DNA of 64,000 bases from Prorocentrum cordatum (taxonomy: Eukaryota > Sar > Dinophyceae > Prorocentrales > Prorocentraceae), in the NCBI GenBank assembly GCA_963575745.1, contig CAUYUJ010017815.1, positions 259,501-323,500 on the forward strand, written 5' to 3'. The position numbers and the translations under genes were made by a program. Shown one piece after another: positions 32,187 to 43,175 of this stretch. The stretch's first letter is position 1. Each line of letters opens with the position of its first letter. The notes below the pieces were generated by a model. The model made no database searches and was not told where the DNA came from. It worked only from the letters and a program-made list of their open reading frames with translations.

Positions 32187-32188
32187 CA
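32108..32188 (+). repeat. GTGTGC / GT microsatellite
   Basis: GTGCGT hexamers are followed by pure GT. Confidence 0.97.
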
Positions 32189-32319
32189 GCTTGCGGTTGT
32201 TGGGCTCTCCTGTTCTTTTGGCTGTTGCCGGGTTCTCCCCCCTCGGGTCCTCTGGCCTCGTCGGGCCAGCGCCCTGGATGGCGCCCTGGGCCCCCCTCTT
32301 TCGCGGTGCCCCCCTTTGC

Positions 32320-32640
32320 CAGAGCTGCGCATGCAGGTCGGGCGTGCTGTGGATGCCCTGCTTGTGTCAGTCACCACTTGTTCCACTTGTGGATATTGTC
32401 CTGTTCCGCCAGCTTTGCTTGGGCCATGTGGCGCGCTGGGGCTTGCCTGCCCTTCCGCGCCTCCCGAACGGCCTCGGCCCACAGGTTGTGGGCCCCGTGA
32501 AATCCACGAGACCGTGGCCGAGGCCCTCCTTGTTGGTGAGGGCCGGCTCCACGCGCTGCGGGAGCGCACACCCTGCCAGTGCCAAGCCATGGCTGTCGTC
32601 TCGGCGTCGGTTGACGCGGGCCTGCGGCAGGAGGCAGGGA
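32320..32640 (+). CDS. Possible coding fragment within a 274-codon frame
   Basis: The frame continues from the GT repeat into a GGA tract. Only the middle looks coding, for instance EIHETVAEALLVGEGRLHAL and QAMAVVSASVDAGLRQEAG. No start or domain can be assigned. It could be an exon remnant or chance. Confidence 0.25.
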
Positions 32641-33190
32641 GGCACAGGAGGAGGAGGAGGAGGAGGAGGAGGAGGAGGAGGAGGAGGAGGGAGGAGGAGG
32701 AGGAGGAGAGGCGGAGGAGGAGGTGGAGGAGGAGGAGGAGGAGGATGAGGGAGGATGACGAGGAGGAGGAGGCCCCCTGCCGCGGGCGTGGCCCGCGGCG
32801 GCCGCTGGGCATCGCGGGCGCCACGGCCGCGCGCCGCGCTGCCTGGCGCCGTGGCGCGCTGCTGGGCGCCGCGTCTGAGCGCTGCCCGCGGGGGCGCTGC
32901 GGCCCCTGCCGGGGCGCGGGGGGAATGTGAGGCCCCGCAGATGGCGCTTCCACCCAGCTTTTTCTGCTCCTCACGCTCCTCCTTCTCCTCCTCCTCCTCC
33001 TCTCTCCTTCTCCGCCTCCTCCTCCTCCTCCTCCTCTTCGTCGTCCTTCCTCTCCCCCTCCTCCTCCTCTCCTCCTCCTCCTCCTCCTCCCCTCCTCCTC
33101 CCTCCTCCCCCCTCCTCCCCCTCCTCTAAGGCGCCCCCCCCCCCAGCCTCTGTAGCCCCCTCTAGCCCCCCCCCTGAAAAGGCGCAAGGG
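32641..33190. repeat. GGA tract and CTC tract flanking a GC-rich spacer
   Basis: GGA at 32648-32772 and CTC at about 32962-33125 face each other across about 190 bp of GC-rich DNA. The purine strand switches between them, so the two tracts are roughly inverted. Confidence 0.9.
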
Positions 33191-34468
33191 TAAACCCTAC
33201 CTCGCGGGGAGAGGAGGGGGTGTTTTTGAAAAGAGGACATTCTTAGTTCTTAGACCACCTGTACCCAGAAAGCTGGTGGGGAATTGTGGCGGACTGGCTC
33301 ATAGCGTAACTACCTGCTCAGAGAGGGATGCCTTCCGCGCTCATGAAAAGAAAGCTATCCCCTCCTCCCACGGCGTCTCCCTTTCCTTCTCCTTGTTTTT
33401 TTTTTGTTCTCTCTCTCTCTCTTTCTCTTTCTATCTCTCTCTCTCTCTTTTCTGTCGCTCTCGCTCTTCCTCTTTCCAGCTCCCTCTCTCCAGTCGCGGC
33501 TCGAGGGTCCCTGACCCAGAGCGTAGCCAGGACGCGAAACCTTTTGCGTCCTTCAGCCCAGTGAGACCAGAACCGTGCCACGTGGCACGGGACCGGTTCG
33601 TGTCATTTCCATGTTCATTTCCAGTCGCTCCTGCGCGCCGCCATGCCATGCGCCGCCGCTCCAGCTTCGACCGGAGTGGTGGCCACTACGTGGACTGCCG
33701 CTTCGGCGCCCCGACGTGCCCGACTCCGGAGGGCGGCTGGGCGCCACGCGCTGGGCTTCGCGCCCGTTGCTTCGGTTGTCACGCCCAGCGCCTCGCCTTC
33801 AACTAACTAGCCCGCCGCGTCAGTCCCCCGACTACCGAAGACCGACCGCTGGCCGCCCGACGCCCGACGACGACGTCCGACGCTCGTCTGCGACCGACCG
33901 ACCGACGCCCGACTCCCTGCGGCGCCAGCTGCCACGGCACACCCCGACCGCACCTGACCAGCAGGCAAGCTGCAGCCGCTTCGGGCCGCCCCCGCTTCTC
34001 CGGCCACGCGCTGCAACTGTTGCGGAGCCTTCGGCCCCGACCCCCACCAGCGAGCGAGCGCGCAAGCTGACCGATAGCTTACCCACCGACGCCCGGAGTA
34101 CCATCTCGGAGCCATCACCGTGCATTCTCAGAGCGGCTCCCCGACGAGCGGCACCACCACCGCCCCCCCAGACGCGGACCTCGCCAACATCCGCGATGGT
34201 GGCCCTCCAGTTGGCCACGTGGGCTCCGCTGCGAGCGTCACCCCCGCGGTTCGTGCTGCGCCGCGCCCAGGGTCTCGCCGAGGCACCCTCGGCAGCCACC
34301 AGGCCCGCGGCTCGCGTGCACCGAGTGCCGCACGCCGAGGCGGACACCGACGGCCCTCGCTCCGCAGCACGCCTGGCCGCCCGCGGGGCCGTGCCGGGGC
34401 CCACCAGGCCCTGCGCACCGCCCAACTGGGCGGACGCCCTGCCCGACCGACACCGGCCTCGCCCCCTA
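33191..34468. other. CT patch, then CGACC-rich region; no gene accepted
   Basis: CT dinucleotides lie at 33410-33450. From about 33810 to 33920 CCGACGACC and GACCGACC recur, as they do at 35250-35440. A 327-codon plus frame (33575-34558) is Arg/Pro/Ala-rich and not supported. Confidence 0.5.
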
Positions 34469-34645
34469 CAGTGGAGGCCCACGCCACGAGACACCCTGCT
34501 TGCCTCCAGGGTGCCCTGGGTTTCCTGGGTGCCGATGGCTCTGCGATGGAGAGCGTGACGTTCTCAGACCAAGAGCCGATGGACGTCCTGGGGTCTCAGG
34601 GATGGGTCTCTCGTGGAAGGTTTCTTGTGGTCGGGCCCCTACTGT
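34469..34645 (+). repeat. Duplicated 180-bp segment, copy 1
   Basis: Matches 61661-61843 over its length. In one plus frame both copies read similar residues (ACLQxALGFLGxDGSA, ESVTF, GSQGWVS). Its origin is unknown: possibly a coding fragment of a dispersed element. Confidence 0.75.
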
Positions 34646-34939
34646 ATCCATGAAGGCACCAGGGTGACGGTCATCAGCCAGGTGCGCAACCCGATCAACG
34701 GCCACCACGGTACTGTCATCGGCCACGCGGAGGATCAAAACCAGTATGGGGTGGTCCTGCTGACCACAGGAAACTGCCCACCATCGCACGGCCAGCTTGG
34801 GGAAGGAGCCCTCCAAGGAGGCCGAGGGGGCGGACACTGCGACTGCACCAACGCCAGTGCCTCAATCAGCATTGCCACGCATCCCGCAACAGCACCCGCA
34901 CACGCCGCCCCTTCCCGAGCACGCGGCGGACGCTCGTGA
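34613..34939 (+). pseudogene. Fragment with a KOW/SH3-like motif
   Basis: Residues about 15-50 of this frame read GTRVTVISQVRNPINGHHG, then TVIGH and YGVVLL. This is the pattern of the short barrel repeat (G-x-R-V-x-I, then N-G-x-x-G-x-V) that is common in dinoflagellate proteins. After about 34775 a neighbouring frame reads more naturally (WGKEPSKEAEGADTA), suggesting a frameshift. No start or partner domain is recognised. Confidence 0.4.
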
Positions 34940-35877
34940 CCACCTCAGCTGCGCGCCCGGCGCTGCGACCCCCGGCTGTCGCGCCGCCACCACCAGTTTC
35001 CAACGCCTCGCCGCGACCAGGCATGTCAGGCGGGGCCAAAAGGACTCTCAAGAAGGCCCGGAGAGGCCTCTTCCTCCTCCTCCTCCTCCTCCTCCTCCTC
35101 CTCCTCCTCCTCCTCCTCCTGCCCTGCCCCACCCCGCAGCGCCTCCACTTGACCGGCAACGCTCCGCCGCGGCCCTCTCCGCTCCTGCCACGCCGGCCCC
35201 TGCGGGTGCCGATCCTGCCCCCCCCGAGGCCAGCCAGGCTCATGGACACCGGAGCGGCGACGACAGCCGACGACTACGACGAGCCCGCCGACGCCGACCG
35301 TCAGACCAGCGTCCGACGACCGACGACGACCGTCCGCCGCCCGCCCGCCGCCCGCCCGCCGACTGCTCAGACGGCAGCGCGCCGACGCCCGCCGCCGACG
35401 CCCGCCGACCGTTCGTCGGCCGCCCGACGCTGAGGCCCGACGACCAGGCAGCCACGGGCCGGCGCCCCCCCCGCCGTGGCTCCTCGCGGCCCTCCCTCGG
35501 AGCGGCCCCCGAGCACCACTGGCACCTCCCAGCAGGGCCGCCAGGCCCACGCGACAGCCAGACCCCTAGGCTTTCACTCGCACTCTCTTCCTCGTCCCGT
35601 GCCGCGAGGAGGTTGGCCTTCGTCTCCTCCTGCGCGGCCCACTTTGGATCCTCCTCGCGAGCTCGCCTGGCCGGCCACCGCGGTCCGAGATCTGACCGCC
35701 CTCCTCCACGTGCTGCTCCACTTCGCAGCGCGCTGCCGCAAGGGCAACGACGAGGCCCGCGACCCGCCGCGGGCCCTACTCCCGCCCTCCCAGCGCCCCT
35801 CGGCGTGGCACGCCTCCGAGCCGGCGGGACTAGCCGCGTAGCTCGCGGGGGCCCATTGGCTGCCGTCCGGGACGCGG
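34940..35877. other. CTC tract and CGACC-rich region; no gene accepted
   Basis: CTC repeats lie at 35068-35122. Degenerate CGACGACCGACC-like sequence lies at 35250-35440, resembling 33810-33920. A 441-codon plus frame runs through both and into the next GGA tract. It is Arg/Pro-rich and not credible. Confidence 0.55.
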
Positions 35878-36075
35878 GGGAGGCGGGGGAGGCGGAGGAG
35901 GAGGAGGAGGAGGAGGAGGAGGAGGAGGAGGAGGAGGAGGAGGGAGGAGGGGGAGGAGGAGGGGGAGGGAGGAATAGGAGAGATGAGAAGAGGAGGAGGA
36001 CGAGGAGGAGGGAGGAGAAGGAGGAGGAGGAGGAGGAGGAGGAGGAGAGGAGGAGGAGGAGGAGGAGGAGGAGTA
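35878..36075 (+). repeat. GGA triplet tract
   Basis: GGA with a few GAT and GAC units. Confidence 0.95.
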
Positions 36076-37032
36076 AAAGGAGGAGGCCATCAGAGGGACG
36101 CACCTGGCGCCCGCTGTCTTGACTGGGCCGTCCTGCAGGCGACGGCGATCCCGCCGTCCGCCAGCCCAGAGGCCCTCTGCGGCTCCCTTCGGCCCCCGAC
36201 GGTCTCCGTCCTCACCCGGCCGTTGGACCATCCCACTCTGGGCGCTTTTGCCGCCCAACCACCTGATTCACCCCCCTTCAGTTACTGACCTCCGACCCGC
36301 CCTCGGACTCCGTGGGCTTCGGATCGGACGTCCCCTGGCCCGATCCCCCCCCGGCAGCGGCTCCGTGCCTCGGGCTTCGCGCGCGAGTGCTGCGACCCCT
36401 GCCGCGCGTCCCGCCCGCTCCATGCGACTGGCAATCGCATGCGGCTCCTCCGCCTTCACCACCTGCCCTGACACCCTGGGCACCACCCACGGCGCAACGG
36501 GCGCGATGGTCAGGGTCGCCTTCCTCCGACGCCGCACCACGGTAGCCGACGGCGCCTGCGACCGACGCCTGTCCTGGCTTGACGCTTTCAATCGGCGCAG
36601 GGGCCCGACATAGCTCGATGGCGACGACCTCGTCCGGCCCTGTATTCCGACGCCGTCTGACGACTGACCGACAGCTCTGGTGCCTCTCGGGGCGCCAGCC
36701 CCATGCCCGCATGTTGTCCCATGTCGCTGTCGTGTCCACCGTCGTCCATCGTGCCCGTCTTGTCTGCTCCCCGCTGCCCCCAGCGGGCGCGTGCCACCAA
36801 GTGCACTGCCCACTCCTTCGCCTCGTGCGTCCGCCGCCTGGGCCCCTTGTCGGACCACCCACCGGGTCGTCCTCGCCTTCTCGCCTTATGTATGAGCCCT
36901 TGCACCCAGGCGCCCGCCCTGTCGCTCTCGCTTCTCACCTTCTCAGCCGCAAAGCGCCCCCCCCCCCCCCGCCGCCGAGGGGGTGTAAACCCCCTCCTCC
37001 CTGGAGACCTTTTTTGGGGGGGTCCAGCGATA
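36076..37032. other. GC-rich unique DNA; no gene accepted
   Basis: Several overlapping frames of 100-200 codons occur on both strands, without motifs or a preferred frame. A C-run lies at 36957-36970. Confidence 0.5.
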
Positions 37033-37199
37033 ACCCGGGTCATCGGGCTTGCCCCTCCCCCCCCCCCAGGGTGACCGAACCTTGCCAGTGTGCAGGTCCG
37101 GGGTGGGGGGGGGTGCGGGCACTTGCAGGGCTGCCCATAGCGCAAAGGTCAGGTGATCGGTTGGCCCCCTCCTCCCCACCCCGAATGACCCGGGTTGTC
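37033..37199. mobile_element. Possible inverted-repeat element (family H)
   Basis: GCGATAACCCGGGTCATCGGG near the left end corresponds, inverted, to CGAATGACCCGGGTTGTCGC at the right. The interior is G- and C-run rich, and pairing beyond 20 bp is weak. Confidence 0.45.
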
Positions 37200-37337
37200 G
37201 CCGTCTCCCTGGCCCCTTGCCGGTGCTGCCTCCGGGCGCGGTCGGCTTGCGGGCCATGCGGGGCTGGGGGTGGCCGTGCCTACACCGTCACCGGTTCCTC
37301 GGCCTTCGGGGCGCGCGAGGGGAGGCCCTTGCATGAA

Positions 37338-37472
37338 GTCGGGCCTGCCCCAGTCAAAAAATAAAGTCTGGGGATTATTCGTTGATTTGTTTGGCTATGT
37401 TGGGGGTATTTTTGTTTGGGGGCTATTTTTGATTTCTCGCCCAAAATCCGCCTGTAGGGGGACACGCCCGAC
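37338..37472. mobile_element. MITE-like element family S, copy 1
   Basis: It begins GTCGGGCCTGCCCC and ends GGGGGACACGCCCGAC, its inverse. The interior is TTTG-rich with no ORF. Members at 39424 and 39633 share both ends. Confidence 0.78.
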
Positions 37473-37675
37473 CTAACCCTTGCACCCCCCGCTTGGTGAG
37501 GCCGTTTCCGGAGGCCCAGCGGTTGACACCGCCACCGAGATCGGCGGTGTGCCTCCGCCGTGGGAAGGTGATCCCGATCCTGCAGGCCATCTTCTCCTGG
37601 TGGAGGCACCCCCCCTGTGTTGGTGTTGGTGTTTTTCTTTCCCCAGGCCTCCAACGTTTGCGCTTGTTTTCGCCC

Positions 37676-38110
37676 CGGCCCCCTTCGGCCAGCAACCCGC
37701 GTGAGTGGTCTGTCAAGCAGTAGCGAATCGTCCTGGCTTGCCCATAGGCCTACCTTTTGAGAACTGTGGTTTTCACGAAATGCTTTTAGAACATTTCTTA
37801 CTCGGACTGTCTTGTTTACATATTTTGTGCTTAGAACACTTCTGGGTTCTAAGAACATGTCGTTTAGGCCTAGTTATAGGAATGCCGGGACGGTCGGTCC
37901 CTGCCTGTTCCTAGCAGATCGCTCGCGCGAACCACGCCTCGGGTTGCGGTGGGGGATGGCGCCCCTGCGTGGAACCTCTCTTCTGCAGGGACCCGGAGGC
38001 ACGCTGGCCGAAGCGTGCTTCGCCTGGGTTTTCTCTTCGCGTTGCCGTCTTGGGCGCACAGATTGGGATTACGTCGGGCCTGTCCCTCTACGGGAGGAGT
38101 ATTCAAAATT
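37676..38110 (+). repeat. Segmental duplication, unit 1, ending in a family S left end
   Basis: Three stretches recur elsewhere in order. CCTTCGGCCAGCAACCCGCG and CACGCCTCGGGTTGCGGTGG through CGAAGCGTGCTTCGCCTGGG match 38870-39030. CTTCGCGTTGCCGTCTTGGG through GATTGGGATTACGTCGGGC matches 39590-39640. At 38073 a family S left end (GTCGGGCCTGTCCCTCTACG) begins, with no right end seen. Confidence 0.75.
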
Positions 38111-38320
38111 ATTTGGGCTGTTTTTGGCATCCGTAAGGGCTTCGCCCCCTGCCGCCGGCCCCCTCTCTCGGATAATGGGCTACGCAAGAGCTAAATCATG
38201 AGGCCTCGGCGCCGCCGTGAAGAAGCATCGGTAAGAGAAATTGAGATTCTGATGATATTGTTGAACTCAGTGTTGCATTTTGAACCTGCCCCCGTATGCT
38301 GTGCACTGAGGTTTCCCGCA

Positions 38321-38612
38321 GAATTTCGGACATGTGGCAAATCCTATTGGTTTTTCGATCCTGACCCTGCTGATCTGCGTGAGGGGTGCCGCCGAATTTC
38401 AGAAATGTGGCTAATTCCATGTGTTTTTCGACCCTGACCCCGCCGATCTGCGTGAGGGGTGCCACCGAATTTCAGAAATGTGGCAAATCCCATTAGTTTT
38501 TCGGCCCTGACCCCGCCGATCTGCGTGAGGAGTGCCACCGAATTTCAGAAACGTGGCACATCCCATGTGTTTTTGGACTCTGACCCGCCGATCTGCAATT
38601 TCGCTTCCCCCC
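38321..38612 (+). repeat. 73-bp tandem array, four units
   Basis: CGAATTTCAGAAATGTGGC, then TTTTTCG, CCTGACCCCGCCGATCTGCG and TGAGGGGTGCCACC. The GAATTTC anchor is at 38321, 38394, 38467 and 38540, exactly 73 bp apart. The last unit is truncated. The units are highly alike, so the array is relatively young. Confidence 0.95.
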
Positions 38613-38819
38613 TAGAAATTTGCAGCCTCCTCCCGGGAGGTGCTAACCAGGGCGGTTTTCGGCTCCCCCCCTCGCGCGGTCTACAACACGGAACAGTAAG
38701 CAACAAGAAGCAGAACTGTAACAGTGGAAACTGGAAACTAGAACTGGCGCAGGGAACAGCAAACCCTCAGCCTACAGCCTGGTGGCCCCACACGGGAGCT
38801 GGCGGATTTTTGGTGTATG

Positions 38820-39030
38820 ATATTTCCTCCAACATCCGCATGCAGGGGGACATGCCCGACCTAACCCGGGCCCCCTTCGACCAGCATCCCGCGTGGGCGG
38901 TCTGGCCAAACCGCTCAGACGCGGGCCACGCCTCGGGTGGCGGTGGGGGGCCCCCTTTTCCGCGGAGCCCCCTTCTCCTGTGCAGGGAGCCCAGAGGCAC
39001 GCCTGCCGCAGCGTGCTTCACCTGGGCTTA
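38820..39030 (+). repeat. Family S right end plus segmental duplication, unit 2
   Basis: ATTTCCTCCAACATCCGC, then GCAGGGGGACATGCCCGAC at about 38826-38862, is a family S right end without its left partner. 38870-39030 is the partner of 37676-38030. Confidence 0.75.
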
Positions 39031-39039
39031 ATTGAGTCG

Positions 39040-39228
39040 GGCGATCGCAAACATGGCTCCCCATGCGCGGTGGATCAGAGGTGGGGTCCCGAGGGATGGA
39101 GTCCTAAGGATAGGGAGGGGTTCAAGCGTGGGTTCACACTGTTTGAGGCACCTCGTCCTGAGGACCCCATCCCTGAGGACCCCATCTTTGAACCACCGAC
39201 GAGCGTCCACGTCCCGAGCCTATCCTCA
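39040..39228. repeat. Insert between two copies of GCGATCGCAAACATGG
   Basis: GCGATCGCAAACATGG occurs at about 39040 and again at the left end of family G copy 2 (39229). Within the insert GGTCCCGAGGGATGGAGTCC is inverted as GGACCCCATCCCTGAGGACC. This is either a partial family G copy or a local duplication. Confidence 0.55.
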
Positions 39229-39417
39229 GGCGATCGCAAACATGGATCAAGGGGGCGTGGATTAGCGACGGGTCCCGCTTCCATGGGAAATCGCGGACTT
39301 CCACCGCCGAACGAGGCTGCACCAGCCGCATTTTGGGGAGGGCACCCCCCCGATACCATGGATTAGGCGACCGCGCGCCAAATGCATGGATCGCTTATCC
39401 ATGTTTGCGCGCCCCCG
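39229..39417. mobile_element. MITE-like element family G, copy 2
   Basis: The same length (about 189 bp) and ends as 28877-29065: GCGATCGCAAACATGGAT at the left, ATCCATGTTTGCGCGC at the right. Landmarks are AAGGGGGCGTGGATT, GGTCCCGC, CGCATTTTGGGGAGG and GCGACCGCGCGCCAAAT. Confidence 0.85.
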
Positions 39418-39423
39418 ATTCAC

Positions 39424-39577
39424 GTCGGGCACGTCCCTCTACAGGAGGAATCTTTAGAACTAGTTTTAAAATAATCTGGGGAAGATTTGTTTGAAGTATT
39501 TTCGAGCATTGGGGGGCATTGTTTTCGCAATTGTTCATTTGTCGCCCAAAAACCGCCTGCAGGGGGACATGTCCGAC
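39424..39577. mobile_element. MITE-like element family S, copy 2
   Basis: Left end GTCGGGCACGTCCCTCTACA, right end CGCCTGCAGGGGGACATGTC with CGAC: inverted over about 25 bp. The interior is AT-richer than its surroundings. Confidence 0.8.
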
Positions 39578-39632
39578 CTAAACCTGGGTCTTCTCTTCGT
39601 GTTGCCGTCTTGGGCGCGCAGATCGGGATTCA

Positions 39633-39749
39633 GTCGGGCCTGTCCCTCTACAGGAGGAGTCTTCCAAAGTTTTTGAACTGTTTTTGAAGATTTTTGGGAG
39701 TACCTTTAATATTTCCTCCAAAATCCGCCTGTGGAGGGGCATGCCCGAC
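39633..39749. mobile_element. MITE-like element family S, copy 3
   Basis: Left end GTCGGGCCTGTCCCTCTACA, right end TGGAGGGGCATGCCCGAC. About 117 bp, with a T-rich interior. Confidence 0.8.
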
Positions 39750-40096
39750 CTACAATCCCGTGCAAAAAGCAACTGGTGTTCAGTGAGCCCCCCAGCCCCC
39801 CCATTACAATGTTGATCGTGCGACAGGCGAAGTTCAGACAACACAACTTGGCACCGCATTGAACGTTGAAATGGGGGGGGGGGAGGTGTGTGCGTGTAGA
39901 AAACACCGGTTGGTTTTCGCACGGGGTTGCGAGACCGGGAGTGCCGCTCCCGAACCGCCACGCCCCCCTCGGCTTTCCAGTCGCAGTCCTGCGCGGACCC
40001 CGCCAGGGGGGGAAGCCTCCGCGCGCCACCCCGGGCAGAGGGCGCTCGTAGCCCCGACCGCGGACGCACGCGTCGCCCGAAGTGCTGCGGTCTCCC
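39750..40096. other. No gene seen
   Basis: Unique sequence with a G-run at about 39872-39880. Confidence 0.5.
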
Positions 40097-40097
40097 G

Positions 40098-40128
<31 letters not shown>

Positions 40129-40345
40129 GTGTTCTCTCTATCTCTCTCTCTTTCTCTCCCTCTCTCTACATATGTGTGTATGTAACCCTATATATCCCTA
40201 TGTGTTGTTGTTCTCTCTCCCTCTCTCTCTCTCTCTTTCCCTTTCTCCCTCCCTCCCTACTTCTCTCTCACTCTCTCTCTCTCTCATTCTCGTTCTCTCC
40301 CACTCTCTCCCTCTCTCCCTCTCTCCTCCCCCGGTGTATGTATCT
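40097..40345 (+). repeat. CT dinucleotide tract
   Basis: CTCTCT with TTCT and CCCT variants. A short TATG patch lies at about 40167-40200. Confidence 0.93.
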
Positions 40346-40356
40346 TCCTCCTCATC

Positions 40357-40643
<287 letters not shown>

Positions 40644-40954
40644 CCTTGCTGCCGAGGTTTTGGCGGGACCACGTCGTGGCCACCCCGCGCGGGGCTCTGC
40701 CCCTCCCCTCTGCGCCTCTCTCCCCTGCCTCGGGTCCTGGGTCCCGCTCGGACGTTCCCCTCTCGCCTCCGCCGCGCTGGCGGCAGCAGCGACCGCCTCT
40801 TATTTCGGGCGGTGCTGGCAGCAGCATGGCTGCCGAACGGCGGAAGGACGAAAGGGGAGGTGCAGCAAAGTCCATCGTGCCTCAGCTCGAGCCAGAAATC
40901 TTCTCCAGAAGCCGGGGATCGGTCTTGAAGGGCTCGAGACTGAACCCCTCCTCC

Positions 40955-41035
40955 TCCCGCTCCTCCTGCTCCTCCTCCTGCTCCTCCTCCTCCTCCTCCT
41001 GCTCCTACTCCTCCTCCTCCTCCTCCTCCTCGTTC
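40955..41035 (-). repeat. CTC triplet tract
   Basis: CTCCTG and CTC repeats. 40644-40954 holds no gene. Confidence 0.9.
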
Positions 41036-41194
41036 TGCGAGGCCTCTCCGACCGACAGCGGTACAGACTGATCTGGGAGGGCAACTGCGCCAGCCTGGGG
41101 GACGGCTGGGGCCCGATCGTCCACCCGGCCGACTGCGAGGCCAGGCAGCGGCCGCGGGAAAGGAGGCGAAGGAAGAGGGGGGGTAGGGAGTCTG

Positions 41195-41375
41195 GAAGAA
41201 AGGCAAAAATTGCATACACATACACTGTTGACGGTCCGCGCGGATTTCTTGGGTCGGCGCTAAGGACCCGGCGCCGCCCCTGGCGCGCTCCGCGCGCCAG
41301 GGAGGGGGTCCAACACCGATCCAAGAAATCAGCACGGACCGTCGAAAGTGTATGTTTATGCCGCTTTTCTTTCTC
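41195..41375. mobile_element. T-shaped palindromic element, copy 2 (diverged)
   Basis: The outer arms pair over CATACACATACAC and GACGGTCCGCGCGGATTTCTTGG against the reversed right side. The GCGCGC arm with its TCC loop is intact (41280-41302). The other arm is reduced to GGCGCCGCC. About 180 bp, with no target-site duplication identified. Confidence 0.85.
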
Positions 41376-41911
41376 TTAGAGTCTGATGATGAACAGGACG
41401 ACGAGGAGTGCGGCCAGGCGTAGGTTGACGAGGAGGAGAAGCGGAGCGAAGGGGAGCACAAAGGAAATGATGGGGGAGGAGGAGCAGTTGGACTTGGGTT
41501 GCGGGGTGGGGTGGGGGGGAAGGGGAAGAAGGAGGGAGGAGTAGGAGAGCCACTAGCTGCAAAAGAGGACGAGGGGGCAGGGGGGCAAGGAGGAGGAGGA
41601 GGAGGAGCTTGGATTTGGGAGGGGCAGAGGGGCCAACCTGCTGAGAGAGGAGGGCGATGTGGGGCAGGGAGAGGAGCAGCAGGGTGACGTGGACCCCGAG
41701 GAGGGGCCGGGCGGCGCTTGCCCGCAGGACGCCGCGCGGGCGCTGTCCCGTGAGCTACGGCTCGCGGATCACCGCCTCCGAGTGACCAAGGCTCCCGCGC
41801 GCCCCGCCCTCGCCGACCGAGGGGAGGAGCTGGTGGGCTTGTTTTCCACCACCACCACCACAACCACCACCACACCACCACCACCACCATAAGTTGGAGG
41901 GGGGGTCCTCC
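41376..41911. other. Purine-rich unique DNA and a CCA run
   Basis: No gene accepted. A CCA triplet run lies at 41847-41889. Confidence 0.55.
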
Positions 41912-42890
41912 GCCTCCTCCTCCTCCTCCTCCTCATCCTCCTCCCCCCTCCTCGTCCTCTCTCCTCCTCCTCCCCTTCCTCTCCTCCTCTCCTGCTCCTG
42001 TTCCTGCTCCTGCTCCTGCTGCTTCCTCCTCCTCTCCGGCCTCCCTCCTCCTCCTCCTCCCTAGTCTCCTGCTCCTGCTACCCTCTCCTCCCCTCCTGCT
42101 CCTCCTCCCCTCCTGCCCTGCTCCCTCCTCCTCCTCCTCCTCCCTCCTCCTCCTCTCCCCCTCCTCCTCCTCTCCTCCTCCTCCTCCTCCTCCTCCTCCT
42201 CTCCTGCCCTGCGCTTACCTGCTCCTGCCCTCCTCCTCCTCCTCCTCTGCTCTCCTCCTCCTCCTATCCTCCTCTCCTCGCCTCCTCCTCCTCCTCCTCC
42301 TCCTCCTCCTCCTCCTCCTCCTCCTCCTCCTCCTCCTCCTCCTCCTCCTCCTCCTCCTCCTTCCTCCTCCTCCTCCTCCTCCTCCTCCTCCTCTTCCCCC
42401 CCTCCAACTTATGGCGGTGTGGTGAAAGCAGGCCCATCGAGGAGGGGCAGAGGGTGGGAGGGGCGCCAGAGGAGGGCGGGTCACGACAGCGCTGGCGTCC
42501 TGCCGCCGCTCCTCCTCCTCCTCCTCCTCCTCCTCCTCCTCCTCCTCCTCCCTCCTCCTCCCTCGTTCCTCTCCTCATCCTCCCTCCTCCTCCTCCTCCT
42601 CCTCCTCCTCCTCCTCCTCCTCCTCCTCCTCCTCCTCCTCACCCCCCTCCTCCTCTCTCTTCCCTCTCCTCCTCCGCCTCCTCCTCCTCCTCCGGGCTCC
42701 TCCGCTTCATCCTCCGCCGCCTTCCTCTCTCCTCCTCCTCATCCTCTTCCTCCGCCACCTCCTCCCCTCCTCCTCCTTCTCCTCCTGCTCCTCCTCCTCC
42801 CTCTCCTCTTCGTCGTCCTCCTCCTCCTCTCTTCCTCCTCCTCCTCCTCCTCCTCCTCCTCCTCCTCCTCCTCCTCCTGCTCCCCGCACA
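41912..42890 (-). repeat. CTC triplet tracts with a unique spacer
   Basis: Mixed CTC/CTG/CCC runs at 41912-42275, purer CTC to 42403, about 105 bp of unique sequence, then CTC again at 42511-42890. Short segments flanking the spacer (AACTTATGG and its neighbours) resemble the CCATAAGTTGG at 41885 in inverted form, hinting at an inverted arrangement. Confidence 0.93.
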
Positions 42891-42924
42891 CTCCGTTCCA
42901 TCCTGCGTACTGGCATGTCGGGCG

Positions 42925-43110
42925 TTCCGAAAAAGGGCTTTGCCGTCGAGGATAGAGGGAGTTGGCATCTCTCTTCCGCGGCGGAAGGGCGGCGGAAGTG
43001 AAACGAGGCCGCCTCCGCCGGCGGAAGCCGGCGGAAGGCAGGTGGAAGGCGGCGGAAGGCGGCGAAAGTAAAAGATGCGCCCCCAAGAGATGAACACGTC
43101 TTCGGTTTCA
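42925..43110 (+). repeat. Dispersed repeat with CCGGCGGAAG palindromes, copy 2
   Basis: Partner of 2795-2945. CGGCGGAAG occurs at least six times here. Confidence 0.7.
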
Positions 43111-43175
43111 GGGTTTCCGGAACCCGCCATGTGTTATCTCAACGGCCCCTCATTCTTTTGGAGCGGTGCGGTGAC

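Noticed and set aside
35878-36075. Coiled-coil or poly-Glu domain of a 441-codon protein
   Set aside because: A GGA triplet run appended to an Arg/Pro-rich frame; no supporting motif.
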